A stretch of 64,000 bases of DNA from Comamonas antarctica (lineage in GTDB: Bacteria; Pseudomonadota; Gammaproteobacteria; Burkholderiales; Burkholderiaceae_C), in NCBI RefSeq assembly GCF_013363755.1, contig NZ_CP054840.1, positions 200,001-264,000 of the forward strand, read 5' to 3'. Within the stretch, counting starts at the first letter, position 1, and every line of letters starts with the position of its first letter. Below are positions 15,380 to 24,468 of the stretch, piece by piece. The notes below the pieces were generated by a model, which saw only the letters and a program-made list of their open reading frames with translations, made no database searches and was not told the DNA's origin. A program made the translations under genes and the position numbers.

Positions 15380-16060
15380 ATGAAGAAACAGCAACGCGGC
15401 GGCACCGTTCTCGGCATCATTCTTGGCATCATCGTCGGCCTGGGCGCGGCCCTGGGCGTGGCGGTGTATGTCAGCAAGGTCCCGGTGCCATTTCTCAGCA
15501 AGGGCGCGAAGAATGCCGATCAGGATGCGGCCGAAGCCAGGAAGAACAAGGACTGGGACCCGAACTCTCCGCTGTACGGCAAGAACCCGGCGCGCATCAC
15601 CGTGCCGGCCGCGCCGGATACGGCGGTCGGCGGTGCGGTGACGCCCGCGGCCGACGGCGTGGCGCCGGCGCCGGCCGATGCGCAGGCGACGAGCCAGCCG
15701 GTGGCGCCGGTGACTGCGGCCACCGCGGCAAAGCCTGACGCCAAGACGCCGGGCAAGACGGCGTCCAGCGATCCGCTGGGCGATCTGGTCAAAGCCAAGT
15801 CGGCCGAAGCCAGCGCGGCCGAGAGCTTCAACTACTTCGTGCAGGCTGGCGCCTTCCGCAGTCCGTCCGACGCCGAAGCGCAGCGCGCCAAGCTGGCGAT
15901 GCTGGGCTGGGAGTCGCGCGTGAGCGAGCGCGAGCAGAACGGCCGCACGGTGTTCCGCGTGCGCGTGGGCCCGTTCGGCAAGCGCGACGACGCCGAGCAG
16001 CTCAAGGGCAAGCTCGAAGGCGCGGGCGTGGATTCCGCATTGGTGCGTGTGCAGCGCTGA
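15380..16060 (+). CDS. SPOR-domain cell division/peptidoglycan-binding protein (FtsN-like)
   Basis: A 226-residue bitopic membrane protein. A short cytoplasmic N-terminus (MKKQQRGG) leads to one transmembrane helix (about 9-31), an Ala/Pro-rich periplasmic linker (about 40-145), and a C-terminal SPOR domain (about 149-226, beginning YFVQAGAF and ending ALVRVQ). SPOR domains bind glycan strands lacking stem peptides at the division site. The layout resembles FtsN, but the essential FtsN segments cannot be recognised with confidence, so no symbol is given. It sits between argS and dsbA. Confidence 0.85.
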   Translation: MKKQQRGGTVLGIILGIIVGLGAALGVAVYVSKVPVPFLSKGAKNADQDAAEARKNKDWDPNSPLYGKNPARITVPAAPDTAVGGAVTPAADGVAPAPADAQATSQPVAPVTAATAAKPDAKTPGKTASSDPLGDLVKAKSAEASAAESFNYFVQAGAFRSPSDAEAQRAKLAMLGWESRVSEREQNGRTVFRVRVGPFGKRDDAEQLKGKLEGAGVDSALVRVQR

Positions 16061-16115
16061 ACTTTTCGGCGCGCAAACCCTCTGACCCATCAGAACCGAA
16101 CTAGGAGTGTTGTTC

Positions 16116-16769
16116 ATGAAACGCCGTGAGTTTTCCCTGGCTGCCGCTGCGGCCGCCTCCGCTTCCGCTTTTCCCTTCCTGGCCACGCCGGCCCTGGCCC
16201 AGGCCACGGCTCCCAAGGAAGGCAAGGATTACGCCAAGCTGAGCAAGCCCGTGGCCACCACCGCCGGCCCCGGCAAGGTCGAAGTGCTGGAATTCTTCTG
16301 GTACAGCTGCCCGCACTGCAATGCCTTCGAACCCGCGTTCGCGGCCTGGAAGTCGGCAGCGCCCGCCGATGTGGTGGTGCAGCGCGTGCCCGTGGGCTTC
16401 AACGCCAGCTTCATTCCCCAGCAAAAGCTCTACTATGCGCTGCTGGCCATGAACAAGCTCGATGAACTGCACACCAAGGTGTTCCGCGCGATCCACGTCG
16501 AGCGCAACCGCCTGGCCAAGGACGAAGACATCTTTGCCTGGATCGGCCAGCAGGGCGTCGATGTGAACAAGTTCAAGGAAAGCTACAACTCGTTCACCGT
16601 GTCGAACCAGGTGCGCAAGGCCACCCAGCTGCAGCAGGACTACAACGTCGAGGGCGTGCCTTCGATCGGCGTGGCCGGCCGCTACTACACCGACGGCACG
16701 ATGGCTGGCAACATGGCCAACGTGCTGCGCGTCACCGATCACCTGATTGCCGTGAGCCGCAAGGGCTGA
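16116..16769 (+). CDS. dsbA: Thiol:disulfide interchange protein, DsbA family
   Basis: A 217-residue periplasmic oxidoreductase that introduces disulfides into secreted proteins. The thioredoxin-fold active site CPHC is at 65-68 (FFWYSCPHC), and the cis-proline segment is EGVPSIGV near 185. The start at 16116 has an AGGAG site 8 bases upstream; a GTG three codons earlier overlaps that site. The signal peptide runs MKRREFSLAA to LATPALAQA, with cleavage probable near residue 30. It contains KRREF, which resembles a twin-arginine motif and is unusual for DsbA. A terminator follows. Confidence 0.93.
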   Translation: MKRREFSLAAAAAASASAFPFLATPALAQATAPKEGKDYAKLSKPVATTAGPGKVEVLEFFWYSCPHCNAFEPAFAAWKSAAPADVVVQRVPVGFNASFIPQQKLYYALLAMNKLDELHTKVFRAIHVERNRLAKDEDIFAWIGQQGVDVNKFKESYNSFTVSNQVRKATQLQQDYNVEGVPSIGVAGRYYTDGTMAGNMANVLRVTDHLIAVSRKG

Positions 16770-16791
16770 GCTGCTGCGGCCGCGCCTGCAA

Positions 16792-16815
16792 AGCCCGCCT
16801 TGCGCGGGCTTTTTT
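16792..16815 (+). terminator. Rho-independent terminator after dsbA
   Basis: AGCCCGC pairs with GCGGGCT (16804-16810), followed by TTTTT. It separates argS-SPOR-dsbA from the lptA group. Confidence 0.85.
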
Positions 16816-16945
16816 GCGCCTGCGGCGTTGGTGCACAGCTGGCGGCGCGGCGCAGTGCGCGGGCCATTCATCCCCCTTGTTCAAGGCGATACCCGGGGTT
16901 TCGCGGGTGACACACCCTACAATGGTCGCAAGATTCGTGCCCTCC

Positions 16946-17569
16946 ATGAAAAAACGCCTACTCCCCCTTCTCTTGCTTTCGGCCCTTGCCTGCGGCGCGG
17001 TGCAGGCCGAAAAGGCCGACCGCAACAAGCCCATGAACATCGAGGCCGACGCATTGCGCCACGATGAACTCAAGCAGACCAGCGTCTTCACCGGCAACGT
17101 GGTGATGACCAAGGGCACGATCGTGCTGCGCGGCGCGCAGCTGGACGTGCGCCAGGACCCCGAGGGCTACCAGTACGGTACGGTCATCGCGGAGCCGGGC
17201 AAGCGCGCGTTCTTCCGGCAAAAGCGCGATACGCTCGCAGGCCAGCCCGACGAATTCGTCGAGGGCGAGGCCGAAGTCATCGAGTACGACGGCAAGGCCG
17301 ACAACGTGAAGCTGATCCGCCGCGGCGAGCTGCGCCGCTACCGCGGCACGGCACTGAACGACGAGATCACGGGCGCGGTGATCGTCTACAACAACCTGAC
17401 CGATGTGTTCACCGTCGATGGCCAGGCGCGTGCCCCGGGCGCCGGCACTGCCGCAGCGCCAGGTGGGCGCGTGCGCGCCGTGCTGGCACCGAAGGACCAG
17501 CCGCCCGCACCTCCCGCCGCGCCGGCCGCGAACCTGCGACCCAGCACGACCATCGAATCGAACCAGTGA
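16946..17569 (+). CDS. lptA: Lipopolysaccharide transport periplasmic protein LptA
   Basis: A 207-residue OstA-like protein that forms the periplasmic bridge carrying LPS from LptBFGC to LptDE. The start at 16946 gives a clear signal peptide ([21 protein letters not shown]). The beta-jellyroll follows ([13 protein letters not shown] to about residue 155), then an Ala/Pro-rich tail. A TACAAT box at 16918-16923 would start transcription about 16 bases before this ATG, which argues against the upstream in-frame ATG at 16922. The stop overlaps the lptB GTG. lptC and kdsC, often upstream in this cluster, are absent here. Confidence 0.9.
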   Translation: MKKRLLPLLLLSALACGAVQAEKADRNKPMNIEADALRHDELKQTSVFTGNVVMTKGTIVLRGAQLDVRQDPEGYQYGTVIAEPGKRAFFRQKRDTLAGQPDEFVEGEAEVIEYDGKADNVKLIRRGELRRYRGTALNDEITGAVIVYNNLTDVFTVDGQARAPGAGTAAAPGGRVRAVLAPKDQPPAPPAAPAANLRPSTTIESNQ

Positions 17570-18348
17570 GCGGCGCTTTCGTGAACCCAACTCCACCGCT
17601 GCCTGAATCCAGCCGCCTCGAAGCCAAGCACCTGGCCAAGTCCTATGGCAGCCGCAAGGTGGTCAAGGACGTGTCGCTGGCAGTGCAAAAAGGCGAGGTC
17701 GTGGGTCTGCTGGGGCCCAATGGCGCCGGCAAGACCACCTCGTTCTACATGATCGTCGGCCTGGTGCGTTGCGATGCCGGCGACATCTTCATCGACGGCC
17801 AGGCCGTGGGCAACATGCCCATCCACCAGCGTTCGCGCCTGGGGTTGTCGTACCTGCCGCAGGAGGCATCGATCTTCCGCAAGCTCAGCGTCGAGGACAA
17901 CGTGCGCGCCGTGCTGGAATTGCAGCGCGACGACCAGGGCCGGCCGCTGTCGCGCGATGAAATCGAAAGCCGCCTGCTGGCGCTGCTGCAGGAGCTGCGC
18001 GTCGACCATCTGCGCGCCTCGCCCGCGCTGGCGCTGTCGGGCGGCGAGCGCCGGCGCGTGGAGATCGCGCGCGCGCTGGCCACGCAGCCGCGCTTCATCC
18101 TGCTGGATGAACCATTCGCGGGTATCGATCCGATTGCCGTGATCGAGATCCAGCGCATCATCGGTTTTCTCAAGGCGCGTGGCATCGGGGTGCTGATCAC
18201 CGACCACAACGTGCGCGAAACGCTGGGCATCTGCGACCACGCGTTCATCATCAGCGACGGCCATGTGCTGGCCCAGGGCACGCCGGCCGAGATCGTCGAG
18301 AACGCCGACGTGCGCCGGGTCTATCTCGGCGAGCATTTCAGGATGTGA
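17566..18348 (+). CDS. lptB: LPS export ABC transporter ATP-binding protein LptB
   Basis: A 260-residue ATPase that powers LPS extraction from the inner membrane with LptFG. Walker A is [10 protein letters not shown] at 50-59, the signature is LSGGE at 157-161, and Walker B is FILLDE at 177-182 followed by PFAGIDP. The H-loop His lies in TDHNVRETL. It starts at GTG 17566, overlapping the lptA stop (GTGA). A downstream GTG at 17581 is an alternative start that would trim a poorly conserved N-terminal extension. Order lptA-lptB-rpoN is conserved in many proteobacteria. Confidence 0.96.
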   Translation: MSGAFVNPTPPLPESSRLEAKHLAKSYGSRKVVKDVSLAVQKGEVVGLLGPNGAGKTTSFYMIVGLVRCDAGDIFIDGQAVGNMPIHQRSRLGLSYLPQEASIFRKLSVEDNVRAVLELQRDDQGRPLSRDEIESRLLALLQELRVDHLRASPALALSGGERRRVEIARALATQPRFILLDEPFAGIDPIAVIEIQRIIGFLKARGIGVLITDHNVRETLGICDHAFIISDGHVLAQGTPAEIVENADVRRVYLGEHFRM

Positions 18349-18389
18349 GCCATGTGCATCAGCTTGTGCCGGTCTGAGGGGAAACGCCG

Positions 18390-19964
18390 TTGAAACCGGG
18401 TCTGTCGCTACGCGTATCGCAACATCTGGCCCTCACACCGCAGTTGCAGCAATCGATCTGGCTGCTCCAGCTCTCGACGCTGGAACTGAGCCAGGAGGTC
18501 GAGCACATGCTCGACGACAACCCGTTCCTGGAGCGCACCACCGAGGAAGCCGAGCGCGAGGAGTTTGGCGTGGCACAGGCCGATCTGCCCGCACAGCGCG
18601 ACGATTACGCCGATGACGCGCAGCACGCGACGGGTTCGGCCAGCAGCGACACGGCCACCAGCAGCGATACCGAGAGCGGCGACGTCACGGCGCCGGCCGA
18701 TGCCGCGCCCGATTGGGAAGGGGATGGCAGCGCCGACCTCTCGCCCGACGACAGCGAATGGGGCGGCGAGGCGCGTGCGCGCCATGCCGAGGACGACACC
18801 GAAGCCCAGGATCTGGCGCACGGCCATGAGTCGCTGACCGACCACCTGCACCGCCAGGCACTGTCGCTGCGCCTGGGCGAGGTCGATCGCTCGGCGCTGC
18901 GCTTTCTCATTGAATCGCTCAACGAACATGGCTATCTCGAGGACCCGCTCGAGGAACTGGCCGCGGGCCTGGCCGGTGCCGATGCGCTCGAGGAGCAGGA
19001 AGAACTGGTGCACCACTTCACGGTGGCGCTGCGCCTGCTGCAGTCGCTCGAGCCGGTGGGCGTGGGCGCGCGCGACCTGGCCGAATGCCTGACGCTGCAG
19101 CTCAGGCACCTCGCCGCGCGCGATGACGCGCAGGTGGACGCGGATACCGTGCAGACCGCGCTGCGCATCTGCGAGCAGCCCATGGACCTGCTGGCGCGCC
19201 GCGATGTGCGCCGGCTGATGCAGGCCTGCGGCGCGAGCGACGAGCGCATCCGCGCGGCCATGGCGCTGATTGCGCGGCTCGAACCGCGTCCCGGCCGGCG
19301 CTTTGCCGATGTCGAGCGCAACCTGGTCGTGCCCGATGTGATGGTGCGCAAGCTGGCGCGCAGCAGTGGCGACGGCCAGCCGCAGTTCAGCGTGCAGCTC
19401 AACCCCGACGTCATGCCGCGGCTGCGCGTGCATGACATCTATGCCAACGCGCTGCGCGGCCACAAGGGCAGCGAAGGACATGCGGGCCTGCAGCAGCGCC
19501 TGCAGGAGGCGCGCTGGTTCATCAAGAACATCCAGCAGCGCTTCGACACCATCCTGCGCGTCTCCCAGGCCATCGTGCAGCGGCAGAAGAACTTCTTCAC
19601 CCATGGCGAGCTGGCGATGCGCCCGCTGGTGCTGCGCGACATCGCCGACGAACTGGGCCTGCACGAGTCGACCATCAGCCGCGTGACCACGGCCAAGTAC
19701 ATGTCCACGCCGATGGGCACCTATGAACTCAAGTACTTCTTTGGTTCAGGCCTGGGCACCGAGACCGGGGGCAACGCCTCGAGCACGGCGGTGCGCGCGC
19801 TGATCAAGCAGTTCGTCGCGGCCGAGAATCCGCTCAAGCCGTTGTCGGACAGCCAGCTGGCGGAGATGCTCAAGGAGCAGGGCATCGAGTGCGCGCGCCG
19901 TACCGTGGCCAAGTACCGCGATGTGCTCAAGATCGCGCCCGCCAATCTGCGCAAGTCGCTGTAG
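18390..19964 (+). CDS. rpoN: RNA polymerase sigma-54 factor
   Basis: A 524-residue sigma-54. Region I is Gln/Leu-rich (SQHLALTPQLQQSIWLLQLS, residues 10-29) and contacts enhancer-binding ATPases. An acidic region II of about 90 residues is long and low-complexity. The core-binding region, a helix-turn-helix near residue 420 (LHESTISRVTTAKY) and the RpoN box (ARRTVAKYRD, near 509) follow. Start is TTG at 18390 with GAGGGG 8 bases ahead. The protein is somewhat longer than usual because of the acidic linker. Confidence 0.96.
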   Translation: MKPGLSLRVSQHLALTPQLQQSIWLLQLSTLELSQEVEHMLDDNPFLERTTEEAEREEFGVAQADLPAQRDDYADDAQHATGSASSDTATSSDTESGDVTAPADAAPDWEGDGSADLSPDDSEWGGEARARHAEDDTEAQDLAHGHESLTDHLHRQALSLRLGEVDRSALRFLIESLNEHGYLEDPLEELAAGLAGADALEEQEELVHHFTVALRLLQSLEPVGVGARDLAECLTLQLRHLAARDDAQVDADTVQTALRICEQPMDLLARRDVRRLMQACGASDERIRAAMALIARLEPRPGRRFADVERNLVVPDVMVRKLARSSGDGQPQFSVQLNPDVMPRLRVHDIYANALRGHKGSEGHAGLQQRLQEARWFIKNIQQRFDTILRVSQAIVQRQKNFFTHGELAMRPLVLRDIADELGLHESTISRVTTAKYMSTPMGTYELKYFFGSGLGTETGGNASSTAVRALIKQFVAAENPLKPLSDSQLAEMLKEQGIECARRTVAKYRDVLKIAPANLRKSL

Positions 19965-20036
19965 CCGCAGCGCGCGACTGCCGATGTCCTCCAATGCCCG
20001 CAGTTCGCGACAAAAGCGTATCCTTGCGCCCCTGCT

Positions 20037-21323
20037 ATGAACCAACTGCAACTGTTTTTGCCCTGCGCCGCCGGCGTGGAGGACTATCTGGCCGATGAGG
20101 CCCACCGCATCACGGGACTGACCGGACACGACCTGCTGGTCGGGCGCGGCGGCGTGATGCTGCGCGCCTCGTGGCGCGATGCGCTGCTGCTGAACCTGCA
20201 TAGCCGGCTGGCGCAGCGCGTGCTGGTGCAGCTGTCGACCTCGATGTACCGCAACGAGAACGACCTGTACCGTGCAGCCAGCGAAATTGCCTGGGAGATC
20301 TGGTTCAGCCCGCGCGAGAGCTTCAAGATCGAATTCACCTCGCAGCACAGCCCGCTGACCAGCCTGAATTTCGCCGCGCTGCGCGTCAAGGACGCCATTG
20401 CCGACCGCTTCCGCGCCAAGACCGGCGTGCGCCCCGATGTCGAGACGCGCTACCCCGATGTGCGCGTGCACATGCACCTCACCACGGACGAAGCCACGAT
20501 CTATATCGACACCTCGGGCGAGGCGCTGTTCAAGCGCGGCTGGCGCGAGGACAAGGGCGATGCGCCGCTGAAGGAAACGCTGGCTGCGGCCATGATCGCC
20601 GCCACCGGCTGGGATCCCCATGGCGACAATCCGCAGCCGCTGTACGACCCGTGCTGCGGCAGCGGCACGGTGGTCATCGAGGCCGCGCAGATCGCCTGCC
20701 GCATTCCGCCGGGCATCCAGCGCCGCTTTGCGTTCGAGAAGCTGGTGCCATTCCAGCCCCACGTGTGGGAAGCGATCCTGCGCCAGGCCGAGGAGGCGAT
20801 CTGCGACAGCCCGGTGGGCATCTATGGCTCGGACGTGTCGCACCGCATGGTGGATTTTGCGCAGCGCAATGCCGAGCGCGCGGGCGTGGCGCGCGCCGTG
20901 AGCCTGCGCGGCGGCGATGCGCTGCAGCGCATGCCGCCCAGCGAGCAGCCCGGCGTGATGGTGCTGAATCCGCCCTATGGCGAGCGCATTGCCGCGGCCG
21001 GCACGGCCGGGCGCAATGCGGCCGAGCGCATGGGCCAGGTGGCGCATGTCGGCCGCGAAACCGCGCAGACCGAGGATGGCGTCGAGTTCTTCAGCCAGCT
21101 GGCATCGCACTGGAAGAAGAGCTACAGCGGCTGGCAGGCCTGGATGCTCACGCCTGACCTGAAGCTGCCCGGCAAGATGCGCCTCAAGGAATCGCGCCGC
21201 GTGCCGCTGTGGAACGGCCCGATCGAATGCCGGATGTTCCGCTTCGACATGATCAAGGGCGCAGTCAAGCCGCGCCGCAACGCCGACGGCGGGGACCACC
21301 CCGGCGGCGCCACGGCCGCATGA
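20037..21323 (+). CDS. THUMP-domain class I SAM-dependent RNA methyltransferase (RlmL N-half-like)
   Basis: A 428-residue protein with an N-terminal THUMP RNA-binding region (about 40-165) and a Rossmann methyltransferase domain. SAM motif I is DPCCGSGTVVIEA at 204-216, and the catalytic NPPYGER is at 311-317, typical of N2-guanine methyltransferases. It resembles the RlmL half of the E. coli RlmKL fusion (23S G2445), which is about 700 residues; the RlmK half is not attached. The stop overlaps the ATG of the PIN gene by 4 bases. Specific target base is inferred only. Confidence 0.87.
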   Translation: MNQLQLFLPCAAGVEDYLADEAHRITGLTGHDLLVGRGGVMLRASWRDALLLNLHSRLAQRVLVQLSTSMYRNENDLYRAASEIAWEIWFSPRESFKIEFTSQHSPLTSLNFAALRVKDAIADRFRAKTGVRPDVETRYPDVRVHMHLTTDEATIYIDTSGEALFKRGWREDKGDAPLKETLAAAMIAATGWDPHGDNPQPLYDPCCGSGTVVIEAAQIACRIPPGIQRRFAFEKLVPFQPHVWEAILRQAEEAICDSPVGIYGSDVSHRMVDFAQRNAERAGVARAVSLRGGDALQRMPPSEQPGVMVLNPPYGERIAAAGTAGRNAAERMGQVAHVGRETAQTEDGVEFFSQLASHWKKSYSGWQAWMLTPDLKLPGKMRLKESRRVPLWNGPIECRMFRFDMIKGAVKPRRNADGGDHPGGATAA

Positions 21324-21838
21324 AGATCGTGCTGCGCTGGCCGCAGTGCAATGCCGTGCATGGCGCCGGTCCGCGGCCGCTGGTGCTCGACACCAACATG
21401 GTGCTCGATCTGCTGGTCTTCGACGACCCGGCGATCGCGCCGGTGCGCGCGCTGCTGGCCGAGGGCGCGCTGCACTGGATTGCCGATGCCGCGCAGCGCG
21501 TGGAACTCGAGCGCGTGCTGGCCTACCCGCAGATCGCGCCGCGCGTGGCCTTCTATGGCTTGAGCACGGCCAGCGTGCTGGCGGCGTTCGATGCCGGCGT
21601 GGCCTACCAATCCGAGGCACCGGCCATCCGCGTCATCTGCAAGGACCCCGATGACCAGCATTTCCTCGCGCTCGCGGTGCAGCACCAGGCGCTGCTGCTG
21701 AGCAAGGACAAGGCGGTGCTGGTGCAGCGCAAGCGGCTGGCGCTGCTGGGCGCGACGGTGGGCAATCTCCTGCTGTGGCCGCCGGCAGCGGCTGCCGTGC
21801 CGGCGCCCGTCGGCTCCGCACAGGGACTGGCCGCCTGA
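21320..21838 (+). CDS. PIN-domain protein (putative toxin-type ribonuclease)
   Basis: A 172-residue PIN-family protein. The acidic positions of the nuclease site appear as [10 protein letters not shown] (near 23), the Glu in RVELERVL, and [12 protein letters not shown] near 112. It belongs to the PIN group often annotated as a toxin component, but no antitoxin gene is adjacent on either side. Its ATG overlaps the TGA of the RNA methyltransferase gene, indicating translational coupling. That suggests an RNA-processing or regulatory role as an alternative to a toxin role. Confidence 0.82.
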   Translation: MKIVLRWPQCNAVHGAGPRPLVLDTNMVLDLLVFDDPAIAPVRALLAEGALHWIADAAQRVELERVLAYPQIAPRVAFYGLSTASVLAAFDAGVAYQSEAPAIRVICKDPDDQHFLALAVQHQALLLSKDKAVLVQRKRLALLGATVGNLLLWPPAAAAVPAPVGSAQGLAA

Positions 21839-21950
21839 TCCGCAGGCCGCGGCGGCGGGATACTCCCATGCCGGGCTGTGGCTATGCCGGACGGCTACAC
21901 TGCCGGCAATTGCCCGCGGCCTCGTCCCGGGCCCTACGAAAGATTGCACC

Positions 21951-22802
21951 ATGACCGAACAAACCACCCCCAACGCCGCCGACGAAGTGCTGGCGTCCGA
22001 CGCCGAAACCGCGCCCGCGCTGGATGTCGAACAGCTGGAAGAGCTCGACGAAATCCTCGAAGACATGCGCACGCGCGGCGAGGAAATCCCGCAGTGGGAG
22101 TTCTGCGATGGTTTCCTGACGGCCCTGGTCTGCACGCGCCGCCCGATTCCCGCGGCCGAATACCTGCCGATGCTGCTGGGCGACGGCGCCGAACTCGAAG
22201 TGGCCGAGGGCGCGCCGCTGCCCAAGCTCGACGCGTTCAAGGACGAAGCGCAGCAGGCGCGTTTTCTCGCGCTGTGGCAGGCCCGCTGGGATGAAGTCGT
22301 GCGCCAGCTCGACGCCGATGTGCGCCAGCTCGACGACGAACGCTGCTTCCACCCCGAAGCCATGGACATGCGCGGCGCGATTGCGGGCCTGCCCGAGGAA
22401 GAGCGCGCCGAGATGGAAGGCCAGGAGATTCCTTCGTACGGCCAGGTCTGGGCGCTGGGCTTCATGTTCGCCGTGGAAAACTGGCCCGAGGAATGGGCGG
22501 CTCCGCGCGACAAGGAAGCCGCGCAGTGGCTCGACGCCGCGCTGGAATCGGTCGTTGCGCTGACCGAAGACGACACCGGCAAGCCCGAAGTCAGCATCTA
22601 TGACGAAAACGGCCCGGCCAGCACCAGCCGCGCGCGCGTGGAAACCTATGGCGATGCGATCTGGGGCATCTATGACCTGCGCCAGCTCTGGAAGAGCATG
22701 GGCCCGCGCCAGGAAACCATCGTCAAGGGCGAGCAGCCCGGCCGCAACGATCCCTGCCCCTGCGGCAGCGGCAAGAAGTTCAAGAAGTGCCACGGGGCAT
22801 AA
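21951..22802 (+). CDS. UPF0149 (YecA-like) protein with C-terminal SEC-C motif
   Basis: A 283-residue acidic, soluble protein. The central part (about 45-250) matches the UPF0149/YecA family, including [13 protein letters not shown] near 49. The C-terminus (about 264-280) is a SEC-C zinc motif, [17 protein letters not shown], as at the C-terminus of SecA, where it binds zinc and SecB or ribosomes. Function is unknown beyond that resemblance. A strong terminator follows 16 bases after the stop. Confidence 0.85.
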   Translation: MTEQTTPNAADEVLASDAETAPALDVEQLEELDEILEDMRTRGEEIPQWEFCDGFLTALVCTRRPIPAAEYLPMLLGDGAELEVAEGAPLPKLDAFKDEAQQARFLALWQARWDEVVRQLDADVRQLDDERCFHPEAMDMRGAIAGLPEEERAEMEGQEIPSYGQVWALGFMFAVENWPEEWAAPRDKEAAQWLDAALESVVALTEDDTGKPEVSIYDENGPASTSRARVETYGDAIWGIYDLRQLWKSMGPRQETIVKGEQPGRNDPCPCGSGKKFKKCHGA

Positions 22803-22817
22803 AAATCTGTGAACGGC

Positions 22818-22846
22818 GGGCGCCCCATTGATGGCGCCCTTTTTTT
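22818..22846 (+). terminator. Rho-independent terminator after the UPF0149/SEC-C gene
   Basis: GGGCGCC (22818-22824) pairs with GGCGCCC (22833-22839), followed by TTTTTTTG. Confidence 0.9.
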
Positions 22847-22882
22847 GATCCTTTGCTGGAAAGGCGCGGGCAACGCGCCTTT

Positions 22883-24370
22883 ATGCGTATGGCCACCCCT
22901 TTGCTGACCCGTCTGCGTGCCGAATGGGCGCCGAGCATTCCGCGTGAACTGCTCGCGGGCGCGGTCGCGACCTTTGCGCTGATTCCCGAAGTCATTGCGT
23001 TTTCGTTTGTCGCGGGTGTCGATCCGGCGGTGGGGCTGTACGCGTCTTTCATCATCAGCATCGTCATTGCATTTGCGGGCGCGCGCCCGGCAATGGTGTC
23101 GGCGGCCGCGGGATCGGTGGCGCTGGTGGCCGCGCCGCTGGTGCAGTCGCATGGGCTGCCGTATCTGCTGGCCGCGGGCCTGCTGGCGGGCGTGGTGCAG
23201 ATCATCTTCGGCTGGCTGCGCATGGGGCTGCTGGTGCGTTTTGTCTCGAGTTCGGTGCGCACCGGCTTCGTCAATGCGCTGGCCATCCTGATCTTCAGCG
23301 CGCAGCTGCCGCATCTGCGTCACGCGAACGGCGCGGGCTGGGCGCTGCTGGCGCTGGGACTGGCGCTGATCTACGGGCTGCCGTGGCTCGCGCGGCGGCT
23401 GGGCTGGGCGGCACTGGCGGCGATTCCGTCACCGCTGATCTGCGTGCTGGTGCTGACGCTGCTGGCCGCAGGCCTGGGCCTGCCGGTGGCCACCGTGGCC
23501 GACCTGGGCCATCTGCCCGATGCCTTGCCGTCGTTTGCCCTGCCCGAGGTGCCGCTGGCCTGGGAAACGCTGCGCATCATCGCGCTGCCGGCAATTGCCA
23601 TTGCCATGGTCGGCCTGCTTGAATCGGTGCTCACGGCCGCCGTCGTCGATGAAATGACCAGCACCCCCAGCGACAAGAACCGTGAATGCACCGGCCTGGG
23701 CCTGGCCAATGTCGCGGCCAGCTGCTTTGGCGGCATTGCCGGCTGCGGCATGATCGGTCAGGCGGTGGGCAATGTGACCTATGGCGGGCGCGGCCGGCTG
23801 TCGACGCTGTTTGCCGGCGTGTTCCTGCTGCTGCTGATCGTGCTGCTCAAGCCCTGGGTCGCGCAGGTGCCGGTCGTGGCGCTGGTGGCGATCATGGTCA
23901 CGGTGTCGGTGGCGACCTTCGACTGGCGCAGCCTGCGCCAGCTGGCGCGCCATCCCAAGACCTCGACGACGGTGATGCTGGCGACGGTGGCGCTGACGCT
24001 GGCCACGCACAACCTGGCCGTGGGCGTGGCCGTGGGCGTGCTGCTCAGCGGCGTGTTCTTCATGGCCAAGGTGTCGCAGCTGCTGCAGGTGCGCTGCGAC
24101 GATGATGACGCGGGACGGACGCGCACCTGGACGATTACCGGCCAGGTGTTCTTTGCCTCGGCCGATGCGCTGGTCGACGCATTCGACGTGCGCGGCGCCG
24201 AAGGGCGCGCGGTGCGCATCGATGCCAGCGGCGCGCAGTTCTGGGATATCACCGGCGTGGCGGCGCTGGAAAAAGTGGTGCAGCGCTTGCGTTCCCATGG
24301 CTGCGCCGTTGAGGTCACCGGATTGAGCGCGAGCAGCCAGGCGTTGCGGGAACGGGTGAAGCAGGCCTAG
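22883..24370 (+). CDS. SulP-family anion transporter with STAS domain
   Basis: A 495-residue inner membrane protein of the SulP (SLC26) family. It has about 10-14 membrane segments, the early AGAVATFALIPEVIAFSFVAG stretch typical of SulP, and a C-terminal STAS domain (about 400-495). Family members carry sulfate, bicarbonate or dicarboxylates; the substrate here is not determined. The start is taken at 22883 (MRMATPLL); 22889 is equally possible, and an in-frame start at 22853 overlaps the terminator. It appears monocistronic and is followed by palindromic repeats. Confidence 0.88.
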   Translation: MRMATPLLTRLRAEWAPSIPRELLAGAVATFALIPEVIAFSFVAGVDPAVGLYASFIISIVIAFAGARPAMVSAAAGSVALVAAPLVQSHGLPYLLAAGLLAGVVQIIFGWLRMGLLVRFVSSSVRTGFVNALAILIFSAQLPHLRHANGAGWALLALGLALIYGLPWLARRLGWAALAAIPSPLICVLVLTLLAAGLGLPVATVADLGHLPDALPSFALPEVPLAWETLRIIALPAIAIAMVGLLESVLTAAVVDEMTSTPSDKNRECTGLGLANVAASCFGGIAGCGMIGQAVGNVTYGGRGRLSTLFAGVFLLLLIVLLKPWVAQVPVVALVAIMVTVSVATFDWRSLRQLARHPKTSTTVMLATVALTLATHNLAVGVAVGVLLSGVFFMAKVSQLLQVRCDDDDAGRTRTWTITGQVFFASADALVDAFDVRGAEGRAVRIDASGAQFWDITGVAALEKVVQRLRSHGCAVEVTGLSASSQALRERVKQA

Positions 24371-24377
24371 GGCCACT

Positions 24378-24460
24378 CCTTCGACAGGCTCAGGACCGGT
24401 CCTTCGGCAGGCTCAGGGCGAACGGTAAAAGACCGTTCGGGCTGAGCTTGTCGAAGCCCA
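24378..24460. repeat. REP-like palindromic repeats
   Basis: CCTTCGACAGGCTCAGG, then CCTTCGGCAGGCTCAGGG with GAACGGT, then the inverted form ACCGTTCGGGCTGAGCTTG with TCGAAG. The second and third units make a large hairpin (GAACGG TAAAAGA CCGTTC). They fill the gap between the convergent SulP and pncC genes and could act as a terminator. Confidence 0.75.
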
Positions 24461-24468
24461 GCCGTGAA

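Noticed and set aside
13544..16225. A minus-strand frame of 893 codons opposite argS and the SPOR gene
   Set aside because: Shadow frame of high GC content; the plus strand carries clear argS motifs.
21320..21838. A complete toxin-antitoxin module
   Set aside because: Only the PIN protein is present; neighbours are a methyltransferase and a UPF0149 protein, neither resembling an antitoxin.
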